Assembly: GCA_019636475.1 (NCBI GenBank)
Contig: JAHBXN010000006.1
Coordinates: 1 to 64,000, forward strand
Length of the DNA stretch: 64,000 bases
Origin: Phycisphaerae bacterium
Lineage (GTDB): Bacteria > Planctomycetota > Phycisphaerae > UBA1845 > UTPLA1
Direction of reading: 5' to 3'
Below, one piece after another: positions 17,788 through 27,357 of the stretch. Below the pieces are notes generated by a model. It was not told where the DNA came from. It worked only from the letters and a program-made list of their open reading frames with translations, and made no database searches. Made by a program: the position numbers and the translations under genes. Position 1 is the first letter of the stretch, and every line of letters starts with the position of its first letter.

Positions 17788-18306
17788 ATGCAAACCGTAT
17801 TCAGGTCTCGGAAGTTCAGCGTTATACGGACGGACATCCCGACATCGGACGGCGGGACGCGGTCGGTCGATTTGATTCGGCACCCGGGCGCGGTGGTCGT
17901 ACTGCCGCTGCTGGCGAACGGAGACATCGTTCTTATCCGCAACTTCCGGTACACGCTGGGCCGCGAACTGTGGGAGCTGCCCGCGGGCACGCTTGATCGC
18001 GAGGGGGAATCGACGATTGCGGCCGCGGCGCGCGAATTGGAGGAGGAGACGGGCTATCGGGCGGGGGCGCTTCGTGCGATTGGCGAGATTCATCCGTCGC
18101 CGGGCGTGATGGATGAGGTGATTCATGCGTTTGTTGCGACGGAGCTTGTTCAGGTGGCACAGCAGCTGGAGCCGACTGAGCGAATTGTCGTGGCGTCGGC
18201 GCCGCGGGACGACGCGCTGAGGATGGCGTACGATGGCAGAATGACCGATGCAAAATCGGTGGTGACGCTCGTTCGTTGGGATTGGCAGAGCAGGAACGAT
18301 CAATGA
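17788..18306 (+). CDS. Nudix hydrolase, ADP-ribose pyrophosphatase-like
   Basis: The Nudix box is clear at about 66-90: AG, then E74, then RELEEETGY, with the catalytic Glu residues E83, E86 and E87. The loop between Gly67 and Glu74 is one residue longer than the strict consensus. Residues before it (GAVVVLPLLANGDIVLIRNFRY) and PAGTLD are typical of the ADP-ribose pyrophosphatase (NudF-like) group, which cleaves ADP-ribose to AMP and ribose-5-phosphate. Length 172 aa is normal. The stop overlaps the start of the rhomboid gene (ATGA), implying coupled translation. Confidence 0.9.
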   Translation: MQTVFRSRKFSVIRTDIPTSDGGTRSVDLIRHPGAVVVLPLLANGDIVLIRNFRYTLGRELWELPAGTLDREGESTIAAAARELEEETGYRAGALRAIGEIHPSPGVMDEVIHAFVATELVQVAQQLEPTERIVVASAPRDDALRMAYDGRMTDAKSVVTLVRWDWQSRNDQ

Positions 18307-19199
18307 GTTGGCGCGAGAGGCCGTACACACAGGAAGATGATTATCGGGGCTCTTTCGGCGGGGGCGGACCGCCCAGCCGGGGCGGTTTTTCCTCATGGCT
18401 TGGCGGGATGCCCGCCCCGGGCCGGACGGTGAAGTGGCTGTTGATCGCCAATGTCGGAATGTTTGTGCTGTGCAAACTGACTGGCGGCGACAACGGCATC
18501 ATCTACCGATCGCTCGCGATGTATGTCGAGGACGTGACACACCGATTTCAGATCTGGCGGCTGCTGACATTCAGCTATCTACATGACCAGGCGTCGCTGT
18601 TCCATATCCTGTTCAACATGATCGGGCTTTATTTTCTGGGAATGCCGTTGGAGCGGCGGTGGGGATCGCTGCGGCTGTTTGTGTTCTACACGGTTGCCAG
18701 CCTGGTCGGTGTCTCGCTGTATGTTGCGTTGTCGCTGATCGGCTGGTTGCCGGCGAGGGTGCTTGGTGTTCCGGTCAGCCTGATCGGCGCGTCCGGCGGC
18801 GTCCTGGCGATGCTCGGCGCGTGTGCGGTCCTGTTTCCGAGCTTCCAGATTATCTTTGTGTTCTTTCCGGTTCCGATCCGGCTTGCGAGCCTGATTTTTG
18901 TGATCATGTACTCGTGGAATCTTTTCGAGCGGGGACAGAATGCGGGAGGCGATGCGTGCCACCTCGCGGGCCTGGCATTCGGGATATACATGGGCTACGA
19001 CGGCGAACGATGGTTCGGTTTCCTCGACACCTGGCGCCAACGCCGCGAGGCTCGAAACCGCCGGGAGATTTACGAGAAAGCGGCCGCCGCGGAGCGCCGG
19101 ATCGACGCAATCCTCGACAAGGTGCGCGAGAAGGGGATCGGGAGCCTGACTCGGGCGGAAAAACGCGAGTTGGAAGAGGCAACGCGCGCGCGGCAATGA
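18303..19199 (+). CDS. Rhomboid-family intramembrane serine protease (298 aa)
   Basis: Rhomboids cleave transmembrane substrates within the lipid bilayer. The catalytic dyad is intact: Ser164 in the GASG motif and His220 in DACHLAGLAFG. The HxxxN oxyanion-type element is also present (H101 to N105 in HILFN). Six or so membrane helices span residues 43-230. The N-terminus (about 40 aa) is Gly/Arg-rich and cytoplasmic, and a charged helical tail follows the last helix. ATG 18303 overlaps the Nudix stop codon and is preferred over an in-frame start nine codons upstream. Substrates are unknown. Confidence 0.9.
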   Translation: MSWRERPYTQEDDYRGSFGGGGPPSRGGFSSWLGGMPAPGRTVKWLLIANVGMFVLCKLTGGDNGIIYRSLAMYVEDVTHRFQIWRLLTFSYLHDQASLFHILFNMIGLYFLGMPLERRWGSLRLFVFYTVASLVGVSLYVALSLIGWLPARVLGVPVSLIGASGGVLAMLGACAVLFPSFQIIFVFFPVPIRLASLIFVIMYSWNLFERGQNAGGDACHLAGLAFGIYMGYDGERWFGFLDTWRQRREARNRREIYEKAAAAERRIDAILDKVREKGIGSLTRAEKRELEEATRARQ

Positions 19200-19647
19200 C
19201 GATCGGAGACCGAACGTCACGCGACCGCCAACCGGGGCGGGACGAGTGTGACAAATTGCTTTTCATCATTGGGCGCGTGAATTCCCAATGCAATTTCGCG
19301 CCATGAAAAAGAGAAAAGAAAAGGGGCGGGCAGAACCCGAAAATTCAACCCGCCCCGCGTCGATGGCTCGGCCGCACCGCTGCGCCGAGACATCTTGAAT
19401 CTGGCCGCCGCATCCGCGGGATGCAACGGCCGGGCCTGTCTGTGAACAGAGAATCAGACAACCGTCCGCTCTGATAAACGGAAACCGCGGTTGGAACCCT
19501 TGGAGAAACCCGAAGGGCAAATTTTGCTCGATAGAGGGTCTGCTCGAGGCGGACGGCGGGGTTCTTTGATGGTTTGCCGGCAGCGGCTTGCGCGATCGTT
19601 GTTGCAAGGCTCGGATTCCAGCGCCGAGTCGGCTAGACTTCCGCCTC
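19200..19647. other. Intergenic region before lnt
   Basis: This 448-bp stretch separates the rhomboid gene from lnt. It contains a strong GC-rich hairpin (listed separately) preceded by an A-rich tract. A tiny frame starting at ATG 19303 (31 codons) runs through the hairpin and is not convincing. I find no consensus promoter, although lnt probably has one here. Confidence 0.45.
19323..19356 (-). terminator. GC hairpin with T-rich flank on minus strand
   Basis: GGGGCGGG and CCCGCCCC form a perfect 8-bp stem with an 18-nt loop. Read on the minus strand the stem is followed by a run of T with some C (TTTTCTTTTC), like an intrinsic terminator. No minus-strand gene precedes it, so it may instead protect the 3' end of the rhomboid transcript or stop antisense reading. 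Confidence 0.4.
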
Positions 19648-21837
19648 ATGAGCAAGCGAAAAGTTGCTTCAGCTGCGCCAAAGGTGGAGGCGCCGACCCA
19701 CTCGCCGTTTTCATGGCGTCGAGCAAACCCGCCGGGGACGATTCGAGTTGCCGGCTCGCTCCCGCGCATTCACAGCCGGGCGGCCCTGTTCCTCTGGACG
19801 ATGGCGTCGCTGGTGATGTTGTGCGTGACGGTCCCCGGCGTGGGCTGGTGGCCGATCGCGTATGTGTGTCTTGTTCCGTGGCTGGTTTGCGTTGCCTGCG
19901 CGGCCCGGGCCCGCTTTGTTTACTTCGCAAGTTACCTGCTGGGGGCCGGTTACTTTCTCATCAACGTGCGCTGGATGTATCCGGTGACGGCGCCCGGATA
20001 TTTTGCGTTGTCATTCTTTTTCGCGTTGCAGTTTCCGCTGACGGCGTGGCCGATTCGTCATTTATATCAGAAGCGTGGGCTGTCAATCGCCCTGATCGCC
20101 CCGGTTGCGTGGACCGCCTTCGAGTTTCTGCGGTGCATCGGGCCGCTTGGGTTTCCGATGATTCTGCTGGGTCACAGCCAGTATCGAGTCCTGACGATGA
20201 TTCAGATCAGCGATCTCGTCGGCGCGTATGGCGTGAGTTTCGTGCTGGCGATGATCAACGGTCTGTTCGCCGATCTGTTGACACAACCGATCGTGATTCA
20301 TCGCGCGGAAAAGTCGGTGCGGATGCCGCTGGGCACGCTCGCGACGGTGCTGGTTGTCGCCGGCACGGTGATCTACGGGATCTCGCAGTCGTCCACGCGA
20401 CATCTGGCGGAGGGGCCGCTGATCGCGATGATCCAGCAGGATGTGCCGATGTATGTCGGCAGCGATTATATTCGGCCGACGCCCGGCGAGACGCTGGACG
20501 CGGCGCTGGAGCTATCGCGAGCCGCCATCGAGAAGAAGCCGGACCTGGTCGTCCTGCCTGAGACGGCGCTTCATGGTCATTTCAACGATGAGTTCATTCT
20601 GGCGAGCGCGGACACGTTGCAGGAGATTCTTCAACGCGTCTATGCCGCGAACTGGTCGCTGAACGATCTTCGCATCCTGCAGCAGTTCGCGCGGCAAAGT
20701 CGCGATTCGTTTCAGTCGCTCAGCACGGATTCGGGCGTATCCTTTGTCATCGGCGCGACGGCCACGGAATGGCGACCGACGGCGATCCCCGCGCGTGCGG
20801 AACGCTACAACTCGGCATATCTGCTTCTGCCGGGCGAATCACGACCAGCGGCCAGGAATGACAAGCGTCACCTCGTGCTGTTCGGGGAGTATGTGCCGTT
20901 TCGATTTTCGATTCCCTGGTTGTATGACCAGCTCAATTCGTTCACACCCTGGGGCAGGGGAGGACGCCATTTCTCGCTGAGTGTTGGCGAGGCGGCGGTG
21001 ACGTTTGAGTTTGCGGCGGCAGGCCGGCGCGATCGTCGTTTCAGGGCGGGCGCGCCGATCTGCTACGAGGAGATCATGCCGTACATCGCGCGTGAGTTCG
21101 CACGGGGCGGCACGAATGCAGGGCCGGACGCGCCGAAGAAGAACATCGATCTCCTTGTGCCGATCAGTAACGACGGCTGGTTTCTGCACAGCGCCGAACT
21201 GGAACAGCATCTGGCGGCAGGCGTGTTCCGCGCGGTGGAAAATCGCATTGCCGTGGCGCGCAGCGTGAACACGGGCGCAAGCGCGATGATCTATCCCAAC
21301 GGAAAGATTCACTGCCGGGTTTCAATGCCGGCTGAACAGTTGGCGAAGCTTGATGCCGTCGATTCGGCACTGGCAAAAATCAGGGCATTGGGTGCGAATC
21401 TGGCCGGACAAGGGGGCGGCGCATCGGGTTTCGCGGCCGCGCGGCAGAATCTGGCACAAGCGATCAGCTTTGAGTTGATTCCGGCGTATGCCGCGGTCGG
21501 GCCGGGGTTTCGGATGTACGGTGAGCGGCTGGATCGATTGCAGAGCAACATCGGCGAGGCCAGGATGCTGCGATCTGAGACGATTGCGACTTTCGTCGCA
21601 CAGGCCGACGATGATCTGGCGACGGTCCGTCGCTGGCGGGCGCGGCCGGACACGGCTCCGGGATTCGCGGTGGACCGAGCGATGCTGGACAGCCGATTGA
21701 CATGGTATACCCGTTGGGGTGATTTGTTTTCGGCACTGATGCCGGGGCTGACGGGTTTGGTGCTGCTGGATTGGCTTCGGGTTCACATTCGCCGAAGCCG
21801 GATGATCGAGCGTTCCAGGGAAGGCGACGCGAAATGA
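19648..21837 (+). CDS. lnt: Apolipoprotein N-acyltransferase (Lnt)
   Basis: Lnt adds the third acyl chain to the N-terminal Cys of lipoproteins at the periplasmic face of the inner membrane. The N-terminal half has about seven membrane helices. The nitrilase-like domain carries the catalytic triad E305 (LPETAL), K406 (KRHLVLFGEYVP, with E414) and C472 (GAPICYEE). At 729 aa it is about 200 residues longer than E. coli Lnt. An extra helical, Ala-rich segment (about residues 565-690) sits between the nitrilase domain and the final helix. The many lipobox proteins in this window are its likely substrates. ATG 19648 is chosen because the preceding frame is Cys/Arg-rich and unlike the family. Its stop overlaps the next start. 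Confidence 0.93.
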   Translation: MSKRKVASAAPKVEAPTHSPFSWRRANPPGTIRVAGSLPRIHSRAALFLWTMASLVMLCVTVPGVGWWPIAYVCLVPWLVCVACAARARFVYFASYLLGAGYFLINVRWMYPVTAPGYFALSFFFALQFPLTAWPIRHLYQKRGLSIALIAPVAWTAFEFLRCIGPLGFPMILLGHSQYRVLTMIQISDLVGAYGVSFVLAMINGLFADLLTQPIVIHRAEKSVRMPLGTLATVLVVAGTVIYGISQSSTRHLAEGPLIAMIQQDVPMYVGSDYIRPTPGETLDAALELSRAAIEKKPDLVVLPETALHGHFNDEFILASADTLQEILQRVYAANWSLNDLRILQQFARQSRDSFQSLSTDSGVSFVIGATATEWRPTAIPARAERYNSAYLLLPGESRPAARNDKRHLVLFGEYVPFRFSIPWLYDQLNSFTPWGRGGRHFSLSVGEAAVTFEFAAAGRRDRRFRAGAPICYEEIMPYIAREFARGGTNAGPDAPKKNIDLLVPISNDGWFLHSAELEQHLAAGVFRAVENRIAVARSVNTGASAMIYPNGKIHCRVSMPAEQLAKLDAVDSALAKIRALGANLAGQGGGASGFAAARQNLAQAISFELIPAYAAVGPGFRMYGERLDRLQSNIGEARMLRSETIATFVAQADDDLATVRRWRARPDTAPGFAVDRAMLDSRLTWYTRWGDLFSALMPGLTGLVLLDWLRVHIRRSRMIERSREGDAK

Positions 21838-22976
21838 AACGGAGCTTCAGGAATCTTCGGGCCGGCTGGTGGCTGATGGCGCCGGCCATGTCCGCATTGT
21901 CCGCCTCGTGGGGATGTGTCGGACCGCAGGCGCCACAGTCCAAAGGCATGACGCACGACGAGCTGGCCGCATTTCGCACCGATGCGATCAAGGCACTGGA
22001 AGATGCCGCATTCAGCGATGACCCCGCCGGGCGGATGCAGGCACTGGAAGCCTTCGCGGAAGTGGCGCCGCGCGAGGGACTGGCACTTCAGGCAATTCCG
22101 CTGAACCTTGAAAATGCTTATCCCGGGGCAAGCTTTGCGGCACTCATGGCGGCCGGCGAAATCGGGGCGGACTACCTCATTGATATTGTCCGCACGCGCG
22201 CGGAACATGCCGATCCGAATGTCCGCCTGGCGGCCATTTTCGCGCTGCACAAGTTCGGCGACCGAAGCCGAACCGGCGAGATCGCGAACTACCTTCTCAG
22301 CCATCCCGACGCAAAGGTTCGGGCGAATGCGGCGCTGGTCCTCGGCCGGATCGGCGGCAAACAGCAGATCAAATTGCTGAAGACAGCGCTTCGGCGCGAG
22401 CAGAAAGACCTGCCGCGGCTTCAGATTCTTGAAGCGCTGGCGACGCTCGGGGATCGGTACGGCACGGAACGGCTGATCTTCGAGGGCTATAGCGAAATTC
22501 CGCAGCAGTCAGCCATTGCGCTGATGATGCTGGCGAATGCCCGGGCCGAAGCGGCCGAGGAGCTGTTCTGGTTTCGCATGCAGTCAGCCAAGTGGCCGGA
22601 GGTTCAGTTGCAGGCGGTCCGAGGTCTGGCCCGCCGGGGTCATCCGCAGGGTCGGAATCATGCGGTGCGCAGCCTGTTTTTCAACGCGCCCCGAACGGAC
22701 ATACCGAACGATCCGCCGGAGCAGCAGGTGCGGCGCGTCCGGGGTCTTGCGGCGCTGGCCTTGGAGGCCGTGGGGGACCCGGGAACGCTGGTCTACCTTC
22801 GCAAGGCCTTTGACGAGCCGAACCAGTCGCGATACGTGAAGATCGCGACGGCTCGGGCCGCGGTGCGGATCATCGACTTGTGCCGCCCCGAACTGGCCGA
22901 TGACGCCGCGCCGATTCTGCCGAAGCGGCGTTCGCCGGACCCGCTGGTCGGCGATATGGGCCGTGAAGAGCCGTAG
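21834..22976 (+). CDS. HEAT-repeat lipoprotein (380 aa)
   Basis: The ATG overlaps the lnt stop codon (ATGA), so translation is probably coupled. The signal peptide ends in a lipobox-like SASWGC. The rest is an array of paired helices typical of HEAT repeats (for example NVRLAAIFALHKFGD, AKVRANAALVLGRIGG, VQLQAVRGLARRGH), a scaffold for protein binding. It probably acts at the outer face of a membrane. It sits between lnt and mreD, which suggests a cell-envelope role, but no specific partner can be named. Confidence 0.75.
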   Translation: MKRSFRNLRAGWWLMAPAMSALSASWGCVGPQAPQSKGMTHDELAAFRTDAIKALEDAAFSDDPAGRMQALEAFAEVAPREGLALQAIPLNLENAYPGASFAALMAAGEIGADYLIDIVRTRAEHADPNVRLAAIFALHKFGDRSRTGEIANYLLSHPDAKVRANAALVLGRIGGKQQIKLLKTALRREQKDLPRLQILEALATLGDRYGTERLIFEGYSEIPQQSAIALMMLANARAEAAEELFWFRMQSAKWPEVQLQAVRGLARRGHPQGRNHAVRSLFFNAPRTDIPNDPPEQQVRRVRGLAALALEAVGDPGTLVYLRKAFDEPNQSRYVKIATARAAVRIIDLCRPELADDAAPILPKRRSPDPLVGDMGREEP

Positions 22977-22993
22977 CGAGTAGAATACCCCGC

Positions 22994-23527
22994 ATGCGCT
23001 GGCTCCCTTTCGCCATACTGCTCTATGTGACCACCGTCCTGCAGACGGCCTTCGCGCCTTTCATTGCGATCCATACGGTTCGACCGGACCTGATGCTGAT
23101 CCTTGCGGTGTACTACGCGATGCACGCGCGGCGGTACGACGCCCTGATCGCGTGCTGGATCATCGGGCTGGTGACCGACCTCGCGGGCACAAGCTATACG
23201 GAGCAGGGCTACTCGAATATCGGTGTCAGCGCTATGGCATTTGGAATCATCGGGCTCATCGTCGTGAGCATGCGGGAGCTGGCCTTCCGCGAGAGTGCGG
23301 CCACTCAGTTGATCACGACGTTTCTCGCGAAGCTGGCCCTGAATCTGATGGTCGGCTCCCACATGCTCTATGTGCTTGACGACTGGGGCCGGTTCCCGGG
23401 TGTCTTTACGGTGGCATTCTGGCACGCGGTTTATACGGCGGGACTGGCGCTCTACGGCTATTGGATCCTGCGGCAGATGCGCTTCATGCTGGGCGTGGGT
23501 CTTGCGGACACACTGCGGGCACGGTAA
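22994..23527 (+). CDS. mreD: Rod shape-determining protein MreD-like (177 aa)
   Basis: A small polytopic membrane protein with about five helices and the MreD pattern: an early hydrophobic helix, then FIAIHTVRPDLMLILAVYYA followed by short loops and further helices. MreD links the MreB cytoskeleton with the wall-elongation complex. MreB and MreC are not adjacent here. It lies 17 bp after the HEAT lipoprotein and is followed by a GC hairpin, so lnt, the HEAT lipoprotein and mreD probably form one transcript. Sequence similarity among MreD proteins is low, so the name is a family call. Confidence 0.75.
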   Translation: MRWLPFAILLYVTTVLQTAFAPFIAIHTVRPDLMLILAVYYAMHARRYDALIACWIIGLVTDLAGTSYTEQGYSNIGVSAMAFGIIGLIVVSMRELAFRESAATQLITTFLAKLALNLMVGSHMLYVLDDWGRFPGVFTVAFWHAVYTAGLALYGYWILRQMRFMLGVGLADTLRAR

Positions 23528-23551
23528 GGCCCGCCACCAGGCCGGCGGGCC
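23528..23551 (+). terminator. GC-rich hairpin after mreD
   Basis: GGCCCGCC and GGCGGGCC form a perfect 8-bp stem with an 8-nt loop, starting one base after the mreD stop. There is no T-run, so it may act as a Rho-assisted or RNA-protecting structure rather than a classical terminator. Confidence 0.45.
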
Positions 23552-23774
23552 CGGATTGGCCGACCCGGCTTTTTCGGATCGTTCTCAATCCGAGCAGGGG
23601 GGGGCAGGCCGAATCAAGCTGCCATGCACGGCATGACATCCTCCGCCATGTTTAATCGTAACCCCTTAATAAAAAACGACTTCCGATCGCAATCGGTCGC
23701 GGACCCACCTTCCGGATGGTACCGGCATCGCAAGCCCGATTCAGGCATTCCGGACGGTTTCGGACCCCGAAGGG

Positions 23775-23780
23775 TATAAT
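23775..23780 (+). promoter_or_regulatory. TATAAT -10 box upstream of ECF sigma gene
   Basis: A perfect TATAAT lies about 45 bp upstream of the ECF sigma factor ATG. No good -35 hexamer is seen at 16-18 bp, so it may need an activator or use the element alone. Confidence 0.4.
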
Positions 23781-23824
23781 AACACAGGTAGGCGCGCCGG
23801 GCCGGATCAGTGTCGGGCGAACGC

Positions 23825-24490
23825 ATGGGAATTTCTGTGAGCAACGAAGGCCATGACAGTCCGGTCGGCGCAGACGATGCCTCGTTTGAGGCGGCATTCC
23901 GACTTTTTGCGGCGGAAATCGAGCGACTCATTGATCAGCAGATTCCGCGGCATCTGACAACCACGATCTCGGCGGCGGACATCGTTCAGGACGCTTTCGC
24001 CGATGCGATTCGGCATTCCTGCCGCTTCAGACCCATCAGCGCACGCGCGACCCGGCAATGGCTGATCAATCGAGCCAGATACAAATTGGCAGACGCGATC
24101 AAGTCGAAGAGCTGCCAGCGCCGAAGCCGTGACCTCCGCGTGGATTATGGTCAAGATTCCAACGGCTCGATGGTCCCCAACATCAACCTCGCAGTCGCCC
24201 CCGGACCCGGGCCTTCGCGCATTGCCGTTCTCGACGAGGCCGGAGTCGCCGCAAGAGAGGCGATCTCGCAGCTTCCCCAGCAGTACCGGATAGCCATCAC
24301 AATGCGGTACATCGAAGAGCGATCCATTGACGAAATTGTGAAGGAGCTGGATCTGACCTCAGTCCCCGCGGCCAGAATCCTGATTGCGAATGGACTTCGC
24401 AGACTTCGTGCCAAAATGGGCAGGCCGGGGAAGTATCTTTCCGACACTTTTGATCTGCCCAAACAGGAGGGTCGGATGACGTCGCCCTGA
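23825..24490 (+). CDS. ECF-type RNA polymerase sigma factor (221 aa)
   Basis: This is an extracytoplasmic-function sigma factor. Region 2 is visible around ISAADIVQDAFADAIRH, and region 4 around ISQLPQQYRIAITMRYIEE and SIDEIVKELDL with a C-terminal helix-turn-helix (AARILIANGLRRLRAKMG). There is no adjacent anti-sigma gene. Instead a Ser/Thr kinase follows 228 bp downstream, as in planctomycete ECF groups thought to be regulated by phosphorylation. Start ATG 23825 is chosen; a GTG at 23810 would add five residues. A TATAAT box lies upstream. Confidence 0.87.
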   Translation: MGISVSNEGHDSPVGADDASFEAAFRLFAAEIERLIDQQIPRHLTTTISAADIVQDAFADAIRHSCRFRPISARATRQWLINRARYKLADAIKSKSCQRRSRDLRVDYGQDSNGSMVPNINLAVAPGPGPSRIAVLDEAGVAAREAISQLPQQYRIAITMRYIEERSIDEIVKELDLTSVPAARILIANGLRRLRAKMGRPGKYLSDTFDLPKQEGRMTSP

Positions 24491-24718
24491 CATGGGTCCG
24501 GGCGGTGTACCCGAATCAACTCATCGTTGCACTGACAGAGCTGTATTACAGGCCGGGCACAGTTTCAACTAAAATGATCTGGTCGTCGATCGATTTCTTG
24601 AATGGCGACGATGCCCGCTTATCGGGGCTTTCGTGAGCCGCTCCCGGTGCGGGCCCTTTCGCGATGAAGCGCCGCTTTAATTCGGTCCACAGAATTCGAA
24701 ACTTGTGCGATCGATGGA

Positions 24719-27349
24719 ATGCAACGCATGCACAGCGACAACCCGATTGACAACGCGCGCGTTCTGGACGAAATCGCCGATTCGCTGCCGGAATATCAGC
24801 CGATCGAAATGCTCGCGCAGGGCGGACAGGGCGAGGTTGTGCTGGCCGAGCAGCGATCCACCGAGCGACTCGTTGTTTTGAAGATACTTCCTCGCGAGAA
24901 TCCGGTCTCCGTCAGCAGTGCCGAGCGCTTTGCACGCGAAGTCAAATCCATTTCCCGTCTCCAGCACCCCAACATCATCAAGCTGCACGACAGCGGAACA
25001 CTCCGTGGCCGGCCGTTTATCGTTATTGAATTCGTCGATGGATGGACCCTTAACGAGTACCTCGAAGCAACCAAACCGACCACACAGTATATTGCATCTC
25101 TTTTCGCGAAAATCCTGCACGCGGTTCACCACGCCCATCAGCGACAGATTATTCATCGCGATCTGAAGCCCGCCAATATCATGGTTGACTCTGATGGCGA
25201 ACCCCATGTACTCGACTTCGGCCTTTCGACCATCCTTTCCGACTCGATTTATGACGCGCCCGAACAGCGTATCTCCCTGCCGGGTCAGGTCGTTGGCACT
25301 CTTTGCTACCTGAGCCCCGAGCAGGCCCGTGGTCGCAACGAACTTGTCGATACACGCAGTGATATCTACACGCTGGGCGTGCTGCTGTTCGAAGCACTGA
25401 CCGGAAGACTGCCCTACATGGAGCAATCAGAGGGCCGAGCGCTGCACCAAGCGATCATGGGTGGCTTCATCATCTCGTCCGGTGATGGTGACGACGCCGC
25501 CCAGAGCCTGAGCCGCATTCCGACCGATCTCGCCGCCATTGCATTCAAAGCGATGAAATATGATCCGGACGAGCGGTACAAGTCTGCTGAAGCCATGGCG
25601 GAGGACCTGGAGCGATACGCGCGGGGCGAAGCCGTTCTGGCGCTGAGCAGCCGAAATCGATTGTACGCCGCTCGTAAATTCGCCCTGCGGCACCGCTTGC
25701 CGATCGCGGCGTCGGTCCTGCTAATCGTCGCCGTGATCATTTCCGGAGTCATTATTTCACGCGAGCGTGACGAGGCCGTCCGACAGAGAGACGCCGCGCA
25801 GGCCACCGCACAGTTGTCGCATGAGCTTATGAACCGAATCGTGGACGAGGTGAACGACCTGATCCGGCCGCTCGCCGGCGGGGACGAGGCGCGGCTTCGC
25901 GTTCACCGGATACTGGCGCGGCAGTACACCAAGCTGCACGAACTGATCGGATCCGAGGCAACGGCTGACGATCTTGAGTGCGGCATTCTTCTGAATATGG
26001 GCGAACTGGCCGCCGGTGAGGGCAACCACGAAACCGCGATCCGATACTTTGAATCCGCCATTGAGAAGCTGAATGCAATTCCGTCTTCGTTGCCGGAACA
26101 TCAATTCCGTCAGATTCGAGCGTGGATTGCGCTGGGACAATCAGGACATGAGCCGGAAGAGAATTTTCGAACGGCTCTGGAGCGCGCCGACGCTTTGATG
26201 ACTTCCTCGCTTCGGGATAAAGAGGCGCTGAAATGGTACTTGCGCGCCATCAACGCCTTCTGCGAACTGCTCGTGCATCGCGGCCGATTCGTTGAGGGCC
26301 GGCAACTGATCGATCGGTTCGAAGCGAAGCACGGTTTGATTGATCCGGAGGACGATCTTGACTCGACCCTGCTTCGGCTCCTCGCAGAGCACGAAGACTG
26401 GTGCGCCGAGATCGGCTCGCGACTGGGTGAATACGCCGACGCGCTTGCATTTCTTCGATCTGCATTGAAAATTCGCACAACGATTATCAATCGCCGGCCG
26501 ACGGATACCGAGGCGCGCCGCGGCCTCATGCGAACGCAGCACCGGCTGTTCGACCTGTTGCTGAAGAACGGCAACCTCGTGGAATCGAGAAAGCTTATCG
26601 ATGAGGCCGTCGCGCAGGGAGAGTATCTCGTTCGGGCGAACCCCCTGAACGATCTGTGGCTGCTCGATCTCGCTCACGCCTACAGCCGACAGAGCCTCCT
26701 GAACGAAAACGAGCAGCGCGATGCCGCCGCGGTTGAGAGCGCCCAACGCGCGATTGATCTTTGTGAGCGCCGTCCGAATCAGGACAGCAACACCCTCGAA
26801 TGGGAACGGCTGCACGCGGGCGCTTACCGGCAACGCGGAATCGGACGGTTCCGGCTGGAGTATTTTGAAGACGCGGACCGCGATTTTCTGGAGTCCATCC
26901 GGCGCTACCGCCTTCTGATCGTTGATGACCCGGATAACACCTTGAAGCGTTCGCTCGCCAGAACGCTCGACTGGTCGGGCCGATGCGCCGAGGCGCTCCG
27001 GCGACCGCAGCAATCGCTCGAGTTGTATTCAGAGGCCATGAAGATTCGCAGCGAACTGGCCGCGGCCAATTCCGAAATCATCGACTACCAGATCGACCTG
27101 GTCGTGTCCAAGATGAAGCTTGCAGCGTGGCACCTCCTCCGGAATACGGCTGAAGACGACCTGGCCGCCCTGAGCCTGATGGACGCGGCCGACCGGGCAA
27201 TTGAGAAACTGAAAGCCGAAGGCAAACTCGAAGGACGCGACGCGATTTACGCGAAGCATCGACACGCCCTCAAGACCAATCGAAATTCAATCGAACGACG
27301 AGCTCGGAAGCGATTGTCATCGGCAACCGAGCCCGTCGCCCCTCAATGA
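24719..27349 (+). CDS. Transmembrane Ser/Thr protein kinase with TPR-like C-terminus (876 aa)
   Basis: All kinase motifs are intact: Gly loop GGQGEV at 35-40, Lys55 (VVLKIL), Glu74, catalytic HRDLKPAN at 146-153, DFG at 166-168 and YLSPEQARG for the activation segment. A transmembrane helix at about 327-347 puts the kinase in the cytoplasm and a long alpha-helical, TPR-like region (about 350-860) on the other side. That region could sense an extracytoplasmic signal. Substrates are unknown; the ECF sigma factor next door is the obvious candidate. ATG 24719 is used, with ATG 24728 as an alternative. Confidence 0.93.
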   Translation: MQRMHSDNPIDNARVLDEIADSLPEYQPIEMLAQGGQGEVVLAEQRSTERLVVLKILPRENPVSVSSAERFAREVKSISRLQHPNIIKLHDSGTLRGRPFIVIEFVDGWTLNEYLEATKPTTQYIASLFAKILHAVHHAHQRQIIHRDLKPANIMVDSDGEPHVLDFGLSTILSDSIYDAPEQRISLPGQVVGTLCYLSPEQARGRNELVDTRSDIYTLGVLLFEALTGRLPYMEQSEGRALHQAIMGGFIISSGDGDDAAQSLSRIPTDLAAIAFKAMKYDPDERYKSAEAMAEDLERYARGEAVLALSSRNRLYAARKFALRHRLPIAASVLLIVAVIISGVIISRERDEAVRQRDAAQATAQLSHELMNRIVDEVNDLIRPLAGGDEARLRVHRILARQYTKLHELIGSEATADDLECGILLNMGELAAGEGNHETAIRYFESAIEKLNAIPSSLPEHQFRQIRAWIALGQSGHEPEENFRTALERADALMTSSLRDKEALKWYLRAINAFCELLVHRGRFVEGRQLIDRFEAKHGLIDPEDDLDSTLLRLLAEHEDWCAEIGSRLGEYADALAFLRSALKIRTTIINRRPTDTEARRGLMRTQHRLFDLLLKNGNLVESRKLIDEAVAQGEYLVRANPLNDLWLLDLAHAYSRQSLLNENEQRDAAAVESAQRAIDLCERRPNQDSNTLEWERLHAGAYRQRGIGRFRLEYFEDADRDFLESIRRYRLLIVDDPDNTLKRSLARTLDWSGRCAEALRRPQQSLELYSEAMKIRSELAAANSEIIDYQIDLVVSKMKLAAWHLLRNTAEDDLAALSLMDAADRAIEKLKAEGKLEGRDAIYAKHRHALKTNRNSIERRARKRLSSATEPVAPQ

Positions 27350-27357
27350 CCGGACGC

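Noticed and set aside
21225-21242. parS-like TGTTCCGCGCGG inside lnt
   Set aside because: Only one half matches, and the sequence is explained by the codons of a conserved Lnt segment.
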